From assembly GCA_036747335.1 (NCBI GenBank), contig DAIOCL010000040.1, positions 1-23,082 on the forward strand: a DNA stretch of 23,082 bases, read 5' to 3'. This document shows positions 1 through 8,016 of this stretch, piece by piece. The DNA comes from UBA4660 sp002405435. GTDB lineage: Bacteria > Bacteroidota > Bacteroidia > Flavobacteriales_D > Sanyastnellaceae. The notes beneath the pieces are model-generated. The model was given only the letters and a program-made list of their open reading frames with translations, was not told the DNA's origin and made no database searches. Every line of letters begins with the position of its first letter. The first letter of the stretch is position 1. Made by a program: the position numbers and the translations under genes.

Positions 1-109
1 TATTGAGGTAGCGGTACAAAAATTCCTCGGACGTATTGGTGAGGATGCTGCGCGGGCGCGAGGTTTTGGCCGCTGCCGGTTTGCGGGAGGCTGTTTTTTT
101 CTTCGCCAT
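1..109 (-). CDS. N-terminus of probable M42 family metallopeptidase (partial)
   Basis: An ATG at 107-109 on the minus strand opens a frame that stays open for 36 codons to the window edge. It reads MAKKKTASRKPAAAKTSRPR and then SILTNTSEEFLYRYLN. The first 20 residues are a Lys/Arg/Ala-rich, probably disordered lead-in. The second part resembles the opening of Bacteroidota M42 (glutamyl/deblocking aminopeptidase-like) enzymes, which begin with a similar Ser-Ile-Leu ... Ser-x-x-Phe-Leu-x-x-Tyr-Leu-Asn segment before the Ser-Pro-Thr-Gly motif. That motif and the metal ligands lie outside the window, so the assignment rests on this short match and memory of the family. If it is M42, it would be a cytosolic dinuclear-metal aminopeptidase trimming peptides. 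It is divergent from mnmD, and the two genes share the 68-bp gap at 110-177. Confidence 0.5.
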   Translation of the reverse strand, partial: MAKKKTASRKPAAAKTSRPRSILTNTSEEFLYRYLN

Positions 110-134
110 GGGTATTTGGATTTACGGCGCAAGT

Positions 135-142
135 TACCTTTA
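135..142 (+). promoter_or_regulatory. Candidate -7 box for mnmD
   Basis: TACCTTTA matches the Bacteroidota sigma-A -7 element TAnnTTTG at 7 of 8 positions and lies 35 bp before the preferred ATG of mnmD. A TTTG at 115-118 is 16 bp upstream, shorter than the usual 19-21 bp, so the -33 element is doubtful. Confidence 0.3.
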
Positions 143-177
143 CATGGTCATTGATAAAAGCCCTTTTTCTTTTGCTT

Positions 178-849
178 ATGCCTGCTACGGTGCAAATTTT
201 TCAGACGGCCGACGGATCACACAGCCTGCTGAGAACAGACCTGGGTGAGCCCTACCACTCCAGGCACGGAGCCCTTACGGAGTCAAAGCATGTTTTTATC
301 CGGCACGGTCTTGACATGTTTAGGCGACAAGAAAGCCGTGTGAACATACTTGAGTTGGGCTTTGGTAGTGGTCTGAATGCCCTGCTGTCGCTTGACTGGT
401 CACGTGAAAACGCTGTTAAGGTAGGTTATTGCGGATATGAGTGCCATCCCGTGCCCATTGAGATGGCGGCCATTCTTCACTTTTTCGCAGGTTGCGAAGA
501 TGGGCTCGGGGGGCTTCACCGCGCACCATGGGGCCAGAGGGTGCTGCTGGAACCGTTTTTCGAATTTGAAAAGCGGAATGCCGGTATAGAGGATGTCAGG
601 AATACCGGAGAGCGTTTCGATCTTGTCTATTTCGATGCCTTTGCCCCATCGGTACAGCCGGAATTGTGGACGCTGTCGGTGTTTACCCTGATGTTTGAGG
701 TACTTCGTCCGGGCGGTGTGCTCGTTACCTACTGTGCCAAGGGCGATGTGAGGCGCACCATGCAGGCCTGCGGTTTTGCTGTCGAGCGCCTGCCCGGTCC
801 TCCGCGAAAAAGAGAAATGCTCAGGGCACTGAAACCCCATTCAATATGA
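178..849 (+). CDS. mnmD: tRNA U34 (5-methylaminomethyl-2-thiouridine) methyltransferase, MnmD type
   Basis: This is a 223-residue SAM-dependent methyltransferase of the DUF752/MnmC2 family. The family transfers the last methyl group to the wobble uridine (nm5s2U to mnm5s2U) of certain tRNAs in the cytosol. The SAM-binding glycine loop is GFGSG at residues 61-65, preceded by ILEL. The family hallmark DAFAP is at 153-157, followed closely by QPELW, and a late LRPGG strand precedes the C-terminus. The protein lacks the FAD oxidoreductase half (MnmC1) fused to it in enterobacteria, which is normal outside Proteobacteria. I chose the ATG at 178 because family members begin shortly before the TADGS segment. 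An in-frame TTG at 151 would add nine hydrophobic residues that look untranslated. The stop overlaps the next start as ATGA. Confidence 0.9.
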   Translation: MPATVQIFQTADGSHSLLRTDLGEPYHSRHGALTESKHVFIRHGLDMFRRQESRVNILELGFGSGLNALLSLDWSRENAVKVGYCGYECHPVPIEMAAILHFFAGCEDGLGGLHRAPWGQRVLLEPFFEFEKRNAGIEDVRNTGERFDLVYFDAFAPSVQPELWTLSVFTLMFEVLRPGGVLVTYCAKGDVRRTMQACGFAVERLPGPPRKREMLRALKPHSI

Positions 850-1307
850 AACCTGACAGGTTCAACGTGCGCGTGTATTTCCTCTGTATGAGCCCCGACG
901 GAAGCCAGGTACTCGTATCGGACGAAATCATCAAGGGGAGGATGATTACCAAGTTTCCCGGTGGCGGACTGGAGTTTGGAGAGGGTCCCATTGATTGTGT
1001 TCACCGCGAAGCGCTCGAAGAACTGGGACAGGAGGTCAGCGTGACAGACCACTTTTATACGACTGACTTCTATCTGCTCTCCGCTTTTCATGCCAGCCAC
1101 CAGGTCATCAGTATCTACTATACGGCAAGTCTGCGGAGTGCCCCGGTTTTCAGGGTAGCACAGGCACGGTTTCAGTTCGAGCTACTTAAGGAAGGTGCCG
1201 AAAGTTTCCGTTGGGTCGACCTGCAAGCGCTTGAACCGGCCGAATTTGAATTGCCGGCCGACCGCATAGTGGCCCAAAGACTCAGCACAAGGGGCCGCAG
1301 GGTGTAA
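846..1307 (+). CDS. Nudix hydrolase
   Basis: This is a 153-residue single-domain Nudix protein, the usual length for the family. A perfect Nudix box (Gx5Ex7REUxEExGU) begins at Gly40, with Glu46, Arg54, Glu55, Glu58, Glu59 and Gly61 all present. These residues bind the divalent metal and the diphosphate. The family hydrolyses substrates of the form nucleoside diphosphate linked to another group. The substrate cannot be told from the box, and roles in removing damaged nucleotides or metabolising nucleotide sugars are equally open. The start ATG overlaps the mnmD stop by four bases (ATGA), so the two are probably translated by coupling. A functional link to tRNA modification is only suggested by this pairing. 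The gene converges on the leftward gene ending at 1325. Confidence 0.88.
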   Translation: MKPDRFNVRVYFLCMSPDGSQVLVSDEIIKGRMITKFPGGGLEFGEGPIDCVHREALEELGQEVSVTDHFYTTDFYLLSAFHASHQVISIYYTASLRSAPVFRVAQARFQFELLKEGAESFRWVDLQALEPAEFELPADRIVAQRLSTRGRRV

Positions 1308-1315
1308 CGCCTGCG
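1296..1315. terminator. Weak hairpin between convergent genes
   Basis: CGCAGG at 1296-1301 pairs with CCTGCG at 1310-1315 across an 8-nt loop that contains the Nudix stop codon. It sits in the 17-bp gap between two convergent genes. There is no run of T on either side, so any terminator function is speculative. Confidence 0.22.
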
Positions 1316-1324
1316 TTGCTGACT

Positions 1325-1900
1325 TTATCCGCTGATTCTGCGCATCACCAGCTGGTCAATTTGCTGAAAAACCTGAACAGGATGCAGGGTGCGCCAATTG
1401 AGCTGGTTGAGTTTTCCGCCCAACACAAAAAAACGGTCGATTCCGGCGCGCGAGAAATCTTCGATGACGTGTGTCCGGAGGTTCAGCAACGAAATCCAGC
1501 CATCCTGGTCGTTCACTTCCTCAAACCACTCGTCGTAGTAGCAATCGTCGCTGTGGTGAAAATTGAGAATGTTTTCGCCAATCAGTACAAATTTTGAAAT
1601 CCCCTGCGTCATCAGGGGTTCGGCAAGTTCTCGCTTGAAGGTCATGATGTCGTTGTACAGCAGGTCATTCCATTCACCGAGCAGTTCAATGATGGCAAAG
1701 CCTTCTGCATAATCAGCAAACAAAATTTTTGAAAACAGGGTCTGGCTTCCAAAATTGTCCCACTGAGGGTGAATAAAATGGTTGTAGAGTTTTTCGGTGA
1801 ATTCAAATTCGCTGTATTCCCTTTCAAAAAAAGGGGAAAGCGGGTCTTCACTCGCTACATAAAGGCCTCTCCAGTTGTAATAGGGCTCGATGGTGTGCAT
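1325..1900 (-). CDS. Conserved hypothetical protein, Bacteroidota type, downstream of murQ
   Basis: This is a 191-residue soluble protein with no signal peptide or membrane segment. It is rich in aromatic and acidic residues (for example EPYYNWRGLY near the start, HPQWDNFGS, and an HHSDDCYYDEW stretch in the middle). I recall similar uncharacterised proteins in Bacteroidota genomes that open with the EPYYNW segment and contain an AIIELLGEWND segment, but I know of no named domain or activity. The central FVLIGENILNFH strand and the later FFVLGG strand suggest an alpha/beta fold. Three bases separate its ATG from the murQ stop, so it is expressed with murQ. A role in cell-wall recycling is possible by context only. 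The ATG at 1898-1900 is the natural start because it abuts murQ. Confidence 0.8.
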   Translation of the reverse strand: MHTIEPYYNWRGLYVASEDPLSPFFEREYSEFEFTEKLYNHFIHPQWDNFGSQTLFSKILFADYAEGFAIIELLGEWNDLLYNDIMTFKRELAEPLMTQGISKFVLIGENILNFHHSDDCYYDEWFEEVNDQDGWISLLNLRTHVIEDFSRAGIDRFFVLGGKLNQLNWRTLHPVQVFQQIDQLVMRRISG

Positions 1901-1903
1901 GGC

Positions 1904-2734
1904 TCACAGATCTTTTCTCATAAAGGCTTCAACGGCTTTCCTTACGCTGCCCGACTGGTTGAGCATTACGGCGGCCTCTTCGGGCGATACGCCCAGTTGC
2001 TCTACAAGCATGCGAATGCCACGCTGCACCAGTTTGGTATTACTCAGCTGCATATCTACCATTTTATTGCCGGCTACCCTGCCGAGCCGTATCATCACAG
2101 CGGTGGACAGCATATTCAGAATAAGTTTTTGGGCAGTGCCTGCTTTCATGCGTGTGCTGCCGGTTATGAATTCTGGCCCCACGGCCACTTCGACCGGATA
2201 ATCGGCCTCCTTTCCCGCCGGTGACCCCGGATTGCAGGTGATGCAGCCGGTGGCCACACCGTGTGCACGGCACGAGGCGAGAACGCCTACTACATACGGT
2301 GTGGTGCCTGAAGCCGCAATACCCACCACAAAATCAGCGTCCGTGATGGATTGTGCCTGCAGGTCCTTCCAGCCTTGTTCCCGGTCATCTTCGGCAAATT
2401 CGACAGCCTTGCGGATGGCAGCGTCTCCGCCTGCCATAATACCAATCACCAGTCCGGGAGGCACGCCGAAGGTGGGCGGACACTCAGAGGCATCCACTAC
2501 ACCGAGCCGTCCACTGGTGCCGGCACCCATATAAAACAACCTGCCGCCATGTTTCAGTTTCCCCACGATGGCGTTCACCAGGTTCTCGACAGCCGGAAGT
2601 ACTTTTTCTACGCTGAGCGGTACCGTCTGGTCTTCGCGGTTTATGTTGTGCAGCACTTCGCGCACCGTCATACGTTCCAGTTCACGGTAGCGCGAATCGA
2701 GTTCCGTCAGGGGTATTTGCGGATTGCGTCCCAT
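1904..2734 (-). CDS. murQ: N-acetylmuramic acid 6-phosphate etherase
   Basis: MurQ cleaves the D-lactyl ether of N-acetylmuramic acid 6-phosphate. This yields GlcNAc-6-phosphate and lactate and returns peptidoglycan amino sugars to metabolism in the cytosol. The 276-residue product has the SIS sugar-phosphate-binding fold. The signature GAGTSGRLG followed by DASECPPTFG spans residues 70-90, and the two conserved acidic residues of the active site are Glu84 and Glu115. A second conserved stretch, GPEFITGSTRMKAGTAQK, is in the second half. I chose the ATG at 2732-2734. The longer frame to 2743 would need a TTG that falls inside the candidate -7 box. No transporter or kinase gene for MurNAc lies beside it here. 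The downstream neighbour is an uncharacterised gene three bases away. Confidence 0.95.
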   Translation of the reverse strand: MGRNPQIPLTELDSRYRELERMTVREVLHNINREDQTVPLSVEKVLPAVENLVNAIVGKLKHGGRLFYMGAGTSGRLGVVDASECPPTFGVPPGLVIGIMAGGDAAIRKAVEFAEDDREQGWKDLQAQSITDADFVVGIAASGTTPYVVGVLASCRAHGVATGCITCNPGSPAGKEADYPVEVAVGPEFITGSTRMKAGTAQKLILNMLSTAVMIRLGRVAGNKMVDMQLSNTKLVQRGIRMLVEQLGVSPEEAAVMLNQSGSVRKAVEAFMRKDL

Positions 2735-2740
2735 AGGAGG

Positions 2741-2748
2741 CAAAGTTA
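2741..2748 (-). promoter_or_regulatory. Candidate -7 box for murQ
   Basis: On the minus strand TAACTTTG matches TAnnTTTG exactly and ends 6 bp before the murQ ATG. I see no convincing TTTG at the -33 position. If functional, the mRNA leader would be very short. Confidence 0.45.
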
Positions 2749-2803
2749 CGCGCGCTGGGCCCGCAGTGCACGGCGGTTTCTATTCAATTTATCCAATCGC
2801 GTC

Positions 2804-2835
2804 TTAGGGAATTGAACGGACAGTCAATAAATTTG
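2804..2835 (+). promoter_or_regulatory. Candidate sigma-A promoter for the TPR/PD40 gene
   Basis: TAAATTTG at 2828-2835 is a perfect TAnnTTTG -7 box. TTAG at 2804-2807, 20 bp upstream, matches the TTTG -33 element at 3 of 4 positions. The ATG follows 28 bp after the box. This is one of the two best two-element promoter candidates in the window. Confidence 0.5.
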
Positions 2836-2863
2836 GCTGCAAATTTGAGAAACCAATTCAGCC

Positions 2864-4501
2864 ATGACAATCCGACAACCTCATAAGGTGGTGCGCTGCG
2901 CGTTAACCGTCATCTTCGCACTCTGCCTCCATTCACAGCAGTTTTTTGCCCAGCGCGATTCTACAGGAGGCGGGTTGTTTGATCAGCCCTTCAAGCAGGC
3001 GAAACTGATGTCTGCCAGGCACGAATACAACGGCAACAACATGCGTGGTGCTCTCACGCTCTTCAGGGAAGTGCTCGATACGGAACCAGATAATGCTGAT
3101 GCCCTCTTCGGCACCGCCCAGTGCCATTACAACCTGAAAAAGTACAAGCTGGCAAAAGAATACCTGGAGAAAGCCATAGCGGTTGACCCGAAGGTCAGCG
3201 GCGACCAGGAGTTTTTTTACGGAGAAATTTGTCACAGGTTGGCACTGCTGGATGATGCCATCAGGCACTTTGAAAAATTTGCTGCAGGCAAAAACGCGGG
3301 AACAACCGACCATCAGCTCGCTACCGATTACATTGCGCAATGCCGGTTTGCCCAAGAGATGATGGCCCAGCCCGTTGATGTGACCATCGAGAACATGGGC
3401 GATGTAATCAACTCACGCTTTGATGACTACACACCCAGCATAACAGCTGACGGGCGCATGCTTGTCTTCACCTCCCGCCGCGACGACACCAAAGGCCGCG
3501 CTATTGACGAAGCGGGCGACTATAAATTTTTTGAAGACATCTACTACAGCGAATATAATGAAACAACCGGACAATGGTCTATTGCATCCGGCATTGAGGG
3601 GCAGGTGAATACAGACACCTACGATGCCGTGCTCAGCATCGCACCATCGGGCAGGGAACTTTTCATCTACAAAAACACCGTGAATATGGCAGGAGACATA
3701 TTCACTTCTCAATTTGATGTGGCCACACGTTTATGGACGCTGCCGGTCAAAATGGACCGCCCCATCAACACCAGCTATTACGAAGGATCTATCAGCATGA
3801 CGGCCGACGGAAACACGGTCTATTTTATCAGTGAAAGAGAGGCTGGATTCGGTATGGGCGATATTTACGTATCAGAAAAAAAGGGCGGCAGCTGGTCTTC
3901 GCCGAAAAATCTTGGTGCAGTTGTGAATACCGGCCTCGATGAAAAATTTGTGTTTATTCATCCAAACGGGCGCACCCTTTATTTCTCCTCAGATGGTCAT
4001 AATACGATTGGCAGTTACGATATTTTCAAAACAGAATTTATCAATGGTCAGTGGAGTATTCCCATTAACCTTGGCTATCCGATCAATACGGTGAATGAGG
4101 AGAGTACCTTCTCGCTCACCAAAGACAACAAAACCCTTTACATCGCTGCCGAGTATGACGACAGCCGCGGGGAGCGCGATATCTACCGGGTTGATGTGAG
4201 CCAGTATGCGCTGATTTCCGGCAGCTATGAGCAAAGTTCATTTGGCAGTTTGGTTTGCAGGGTTTCGGATGTTAACAAAAAGCCGGCCCGTGGAGTGGAA
4301 GTAGCCGTGTATTCTGCCAGCAGCAACAAACTTATTACCTCGGTGAAGACCGACAAGACCGGACAAGCGAAGGTCAATGTTCCACTTAATTTCAATTACC
4401 GTTTAGAGGTAAAAATGGATGAACAGGTGCGCACGAAGGAGGTCTTGCTGCGCGCCAAGACCGGTGGGGAAACGGTCGAAAGTATTGAGCTGAATTTCTG
4501 A
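2864..4501 (+). CDS. Exported TPR / PD40 beta-propeller / carboxypeptidase-regulatory-like protein (PorE-like, without OmpA domain)
   Basis: This 545-residue protein begins with a signal peptide (hydrophobic run about residues 12-29, cleavage probably near FFAQ). TPR-like helices at about 45-165 follow, including DNADALFGTAQCHYNLKKY. Five PD40-type blades come next, each with a D/NG-x-x-L/V-Y/F-F-x-S pattern: SITADGRMLVFTSRR, SIAPSGRELFIYKN, SMTADGNTVYFISER, HPNGRTLYFSSDG and LTKDNKTLYIAAE. A carboxypeptidase-regulatory-like beta-sandwich occupies about 457-545. This order is that of PorE, a periplasmic T9SS component, and of many Bacteroidota OmpA-family proteins. Those normally end in a peptidoglycan-binding OmpA domain, which is absent here. 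The stop codon follows the beta-sandwich directly. It is probably periplasmic or outer-membrane associated, and the exact role is unknown. Confidence 0.82.
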   Translation: MTIRQPHKVVRCALTVIFALCLHSQQFFAQRDSTGGGLFDQPFKQAKLMSARHEYNGNNMRGALTLFREVLDTEPDNADALFGTAQCHYNLKKYKLAKEYLEKAIAVDPKVSGDQEFFYGEICHRLALLDDAIRHFEKFAAGKNAGTTDHQLATDYIAQCRFAQEMMAQPVDVTIENMGDVINSRFDDYTPSITADGRMLVFTSRRDDTKGRAIDEAGDYKFFEDIYYSEYNETTGQWSIASGIEGQVNTDTYDAVLSIAPSGRELFIYKNTVNMAGDIFTSQFDVATRLWTLPVKMDRPINTSYYEGSISMTADGNTVYFISEREAGFGMGDIYVSEKKGGSWSSPKNLGAVVNTGLDEKFVFIHPNGRTLYFSSDGHNTIGSYDIFKTEFINGQWSIPINLGYPINTVNEESTFSLTKDNKTLYIAAEYDDSRGERDIYRVDVSQYALISGSYEQSSFGSLVCRVSDVNKKPARGVEVAVYSASSNKLITSVKTDKTGQAKVNVPLNFNYRLEVKMDEQVRTKEVLLRAKTGGETVESIELNF

Positions 4502-4546
4502 TTATGTGCAGGCCTGTCCGGTCTGGGAACCACATTTGGCAGGAAT

Positions 4547-6991
4547 CTATGGCGTTTGCCAGAGATCTGCCAGTGTCGTTGCCGTGACCACAGGGGGCAG
4601 GCCACCGTCGTAGCGGGGCTTAAAAAAAATTACTTTTTCTTCTCCCGCATCAAGGTCGAAGTAATTGTCGCTGAAGTGCCCTGCAATGTCAGCGCTGAGG
4701 CATACATACCGGCAAAAAGTGTCGCTGGATACATGAATGGGATATCCTTCTTCCCTGGGCTTGCGTACGTCGGCAACCGGTTGGGCATAGGGCAATGTAT
4801 CCCACTGTATGGAAGGGTGAAAGACCCGCCATTCGCACGAGTGTTCACCTGCAGTGAAGCGGTGAAGCAGGTACCACGATGCATCTGGAAGCAGGGTGTC
4901 AGGGGTTGCTGACTCGGTGTCAGCGCCATGTTGCGTGTGGTACCGCATAACATGGTGCTGAGGCGCGCATTCTCCATCGCATAGGGCGCTCACGGTGCCG
5001 TTTGTTTCAAAACACGTCAGGGGTGCAAAGGCACGGCGCACGAAATAGTGCAGTGCCTTCCACTCACCATTGTAGTCTATGCTGCTCCACGAAAATGCAG
5101 GCCACGTATCATTAAGTTGCCAATACAGTGAACCTCCGCAACGCAGACCTGCTGCACGCTGGGCGTATATGCCCCTCGCTATGCCCTCAGCTTGCACCAG
5201 TTGCGAGAGCTGGGCGTATTGGACAATACTGTCCGGTGACAACGCAGGGTAGGCATCGCGCATGTAGGCATGGATGAGGTCGAAACCGCGCGGGTGTTTC
5301 TGGTGCAAGACCCAGCCCGGGGCATTGCGTTGCAGGGTTTCTCCTTGCATCATAAGTGCCATCACCTCTTCGGAAGGAAACGACTGGAATCCGAACTCGC
5401 TCATAAACCGAGGCACATGCGTATCGAAATGGGAAAAGGGTTTTCCGTCATGCCACACCCACCAGTCGTGGGCGTCGCCGGTGTGGAGGTAGCGGTTGTC
5501 TCCACGTCCCAGTGCAGGGGATGATTCGTGGTATGGTACGCCGGCAAATTCGGTTGCGATCCCTTTGAGCAAGGCGCGAAAGATCCTGTTATAGGAGCGT
5601 TGGATGCGTGCCCGGGCTCTGTGGGGCAGCGCGTCCTGCCAGCCCCAGCGTTGCCAGCCCTCGCTCACTTCATTGTTTCCGCACCATAGTGCAATGCAGG
5701 GATGGTTGCGAAGGCGCTTCACCTGTGCAGTGGCTTCGGCCTCTACGGAAGCGGCGAACGCATCTGTTCCCGGGTACATGGTGCAGGCAAACATAAAATC
5801 CTGCCAGACCAGCAGGCCCAGGCTGTCGCATGCCTCGTAAAAGGAATTGCGCTCGTAAATGCCGCCGCCCCACACCCGTATCATGTTCATGTGCGCCGCT
5901 GCGCAGCTCCTCATGAGCCACTGGTGTTCGGCGGTATCGTTTTCTGAGGGAAACGGACTGACTGGGATGTAGTTGGCCCCACGTGCATAAATTCTCTTTC
6001 CGTTGAGCCTGAAGTAAAATGAACTTCCTGTGGCGTCCGGTTCCTGCACCAGCGCTATGGTACGTATGCCTGTGCAGACTTCCCGGTGGTCATGCACCAT
6101 GCCTTGTTGTGAAAGCTTCAGGTCAAAATGATACAGGAAGGGTTCACCTTCTCCGTTGCACCACCACAACCGGGGTTTTTCGATTTGCCAGGTCATACGC
6201 ACCCGGTTGAGCCCTTTGTGCAAGCGATGCCTGCTGCGCACCACTTGACCGGTTTCATGGCAAATCATAGCAAGGGCTGCCTCCTCTGCCTGCAGCGACT
6301 GAATTTCGGCGATGATTTCCATTTCGGCACGCAGGCTGTCAACCGCCAGCGTTCTGATATGAACATCCTCAAGGCGGCAATCGGAGTAACCTATGAAACG
6401 GATATTTCCGGTGATGCCGCAAGACAGGAGCCGTGGCCCCCAGTCCCACCCGAACTGGTACTGCGGCTTGCGCACCACAGCCCGCGCGGCGTCACCCGGC
6501 AGGGCATGGGGAACCCGGGCCGTAAGCGCTGCTGATTTTTTTATCACAGGATGAAATACAATGCGCAGCACGTTGAAAGTGGGTTTCAGCAGTCCGGTCA
6601 CTGTTGCCTGCCATGGCCTGAATGCATTGTCTGCTGAAATAACGAGGCTGTCATTGAGATAGACATCGGCAAAGGTGTCTAACCCTTCGCACTCGAGCAC
6701 GGCATGGCGGTGTCTGGAGATGCTTGTGGCGTCAAAAGGAAAACTCTGGTATACCCATTCTTTTTCTTCTACACAACGGCAATCAGCCTCTCCGGTTCCT
6801 GTGAGCGGGTTAGAGATTTTCCCCAGACGAAAGAGGTCCAGGTGCACATAGCCCGGCACATGCGCTTCCTGCCATGCAGACGTTCCTGCCTCGGAAAAAA
6901 CCCAACCGGTATCTAACGGGAGTACGGTAACCTGCGCGGTAGTAGCAGCGGCGTACAGAAGGGTGATTGCGGCGGTAGTGATTCTTGGCAT
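4547..6991 (-). CDS. Exported beta-mannosidase, glycoside hydrolase family 2
   Basis: This 814-residue GH2 enzyme removes beta-linked mannose from the non-reducing end of oligosaccharides. The N-terminus (MPRITTAAITLLYAAATTAQ) is a signal peptide without a lipobox Cys, so a periplasmic location is likely. The jelly-roll sugar-binding domain is at about 25-205, the Ig-like domain at about 205-310, and the TIM barrel at about 315-660. The acid/base Glu441 lies in WCGNNE and the nucleophile Glu532 in SEFGFQS. IRVWGGGIYE (371-380) and LVWQDFMFAC (394-403) are typical of the mannosidase branch of GH2. I chose the ATG at 6989-6991 because the signal peptide begins there. It overlaps the stop of the upstream glycosyltransferase as TAATG. 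An open frame continues to 7270, but it lies inside that upstream gene. Confidence 0.92.
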   Translation of the reverse strand: MPRITTAAITLLYAAATTAQVTVLPLDTGWVFSEAGTSAWQEAHVPGYVHLDLFRLGKISNPLTGTGEADCRCVEEKEWVYQSFPFDATSISRHRHAVLECEGLDTFADVYLNDSLVISADNAFRPWQATVTGLLKPTFNVLRIVFHPVIKKSAALTARVPHALPGDAARAVVRKPQYQFGWDWGPRLLSCGITGNIRFIGYSDCRLEDVHIRTLAVDSLRAEMEIIAEIQSLQAEEAALAMICHETGQVVRSRHRLHKGLNRVRMTWQIEKPRLWWCNGEGEPFLYHFDLKLSQQGMVHDHREVCTGIRTIALVQEPDATGSSFYFRLNGKRIYARGANYIPVSPFPSENDTAEHQWLMRSCAAAHMNMIRVWGGGIYERNSFYEACDSLGLLVWQDFMFACTMYPGTDAFAASVEAEATAQVKRLRNHPCIALWCGNNEVSEGWQRWGWQDALPHRARARIQRSYNRIFRALLKGIATEFAGVPYHESSPALGRGDNRYLHTGDAHDWWVWHDGKPFSHFDTHVPRFMSEFGFQSFPSEEVMALMMQGETLQRNAPGWVLHQKHPRGFDLIHAYMRDAYPALSPDSIVQYAQLSQLVQAEGIARGIYAQRAAGLRCGGSLYWQLNDTWPAFSWSSIDYNGEWKALHYFVRRAFAPLTCFETNGTVSALCDGECAPQHHVMRYHTQHGADTESATPDTLLPDASWYLLHRFTAGEHSCEWRVFHPSIQWDTLPYAQPVADVRKPREEGYPIHVSSDTFCRYVCLSADIAGHFSDNYFDLDAGEEKVIFFKPRYDGGLPPVVTATTLADLWQTP

Positions 6992-8016
6992 TATCGTGAA
7001 TCGGAAAGGCTGTGCGGCATAGACCGGCCCGGGCGAAGCAGCCGCAGGAAGCCGGCAATAAAACCGCTGCCGTAGGCAAAGTGCAGCACGGGAAAGGTGA
7101 TCAAGAGCTGGGCCATCAGGCCTTTTCCACTCCCGGCCGAGATGCTGAAAGCGATGAGCAGCAAAACATACAAAACGGCTGGCACCGCAAAGAGCGGATA
7201 AAAAGCAGGAAGGAACAGCGTGAGCATCAGCGAAAGAAAAAGTCCACCCACCAGTAGGGGCGGGACACACTGCCGCAGGGTGGCGGGTTTACCGAGTTTA
7301 CGGATTACCAGTGGCTTGAACAGTCCATACTGGAAGTACATTTTCCACAACTGTTGGCGCTTGGGTCTTGCGAAGTACCGCGTGCAAATGGAGGGTACCA
7401 GCAATATCCTGCCGCCGGAGCGCAGAATCCGACCATTGAATTCGTCATCCTGGTTGCGCAACAGTTCCTCATCAAACAGACCGATGCGTCCGAACAGACT
7501 TTTTCTGAAACAACCGAAGGGCACGGTGTCAGTAAAAACGGGTTCACGGTGGCCGGTTCTGAACAGCGCGTTACCGATGCCGAAGGGATGGGAAAGAGCC
7601 GCGGCGATGGCACGTGCCTCGCTGGTATCTGCGCCCGGCACGGTTTCCAGTATGCCGCCCACATTGTCGGCCTCACTTTCCAGCAGGTGACGCACACAGG
7701 CCGAGAGATAGTGGTCTGGATAGGCGCAGTGCACATCAAGCCTCACGATAATGTCACCCGATGCCTCCCGTATACAATGGTTGAGTGCGTGCGGAACATA
7801 GCGCCGGGGATTATCCAGCAGCACAAAATGGCTGAATGCCGGGCGGTAGCGGTTGATTTCATCGCGGGTACGGTCGGTGCTCATTCCGTCGGCGACGATG
7901 ACCTCCAGGCGAGACTTGTCATAATCCTGCAGGGCAAGACTTTCCAGAAAAGGTCCGATATAGCCCGCTTCATTGTAGCAGGGTATGATGACGGAAACCA
8001 TGGGTAAATGTTTCAT
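6991..8016 (-). CDS. Family 2 glycosyltransferase with C-terminal membrane segments (ExoA-like)
   Basis: This 341-residue protein has a GT-A catalytic domain of family GT2. It opens with SVIIPCYNEAGYI (8-20). VADGMSTDRT (41-50) carries the nucleotide-binding Asp, and DVH at 94-96 fills the metal-binding DxD position. An NQDDEFNGRI stretch near 190 is the acceptor/catalytic region. The C-terminal third holds two or three hydrophobic segments (PPLLVGGLFLSLMLTLFLPA, LFAVPAVLYVLLLIAFSI, and LLITFPVLHFAYGSGFIAGF), placing it on the inner face of the cytoplasmic membrane. The layout is that of ExoA-type transferases that extend lipid-linked exopolysaccharide repeat units. Donor and acceptor sugars cannot be read from the sequence. 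It overlaps the upstream GT4 gene by ATGA and the downstream mannosidase by TAATG. Confidence 0.9.
   Translation of the reverse strand: MKHLPMVSVIIPCYNEAGYIGPFLESLALQDYDKSRLEVIVADGMSTDRTRDEINRYRPAFSHFVLLDNPRRYVPHALNHCIREASGDIIVRLDVHCAYPDHYLSACVRHLLESEADNVGGILETVPGADTSEARAIAAALSHPFGIGNALFRTGHREPVFTDTVPFGCFRKSLFGRIGLFDEELLRNQDDEFNGRILRSGGRILLVPSICTRYFARPKRQQLWKMYFQYGLFKPLVIRKLGKPATLRQCVPPLLVGGLFLSLMLTLFLPAFYPLFAVPAVLYVLLLIAFSISAGSGKGLMAQLLITFPVLHFAYGSGFIAGFLRLLRPGRSMPHSLSDSR

Noticed and set aside
400..1100. Long open frames on the minus strand opposite mnmD and the Nudix gene
   Set aside because: They show no family motif and lie antisense to genes with complete signatures. They are the open shadow frames expected at this GC content.
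2351..2815. Open plus-strand frame opposite murQ
   Set aside because: MurQ on the other strand has every family motif, and the opposite frame has no recognisable protein character.
6992..7270. N-terminal extension of the mannosidase by 93 residues
   Set aside because: It lies entirely inside the glycosyltransferase gene in another frame. The signal peptide starts at 6991, exactly at the TAATG overlap.
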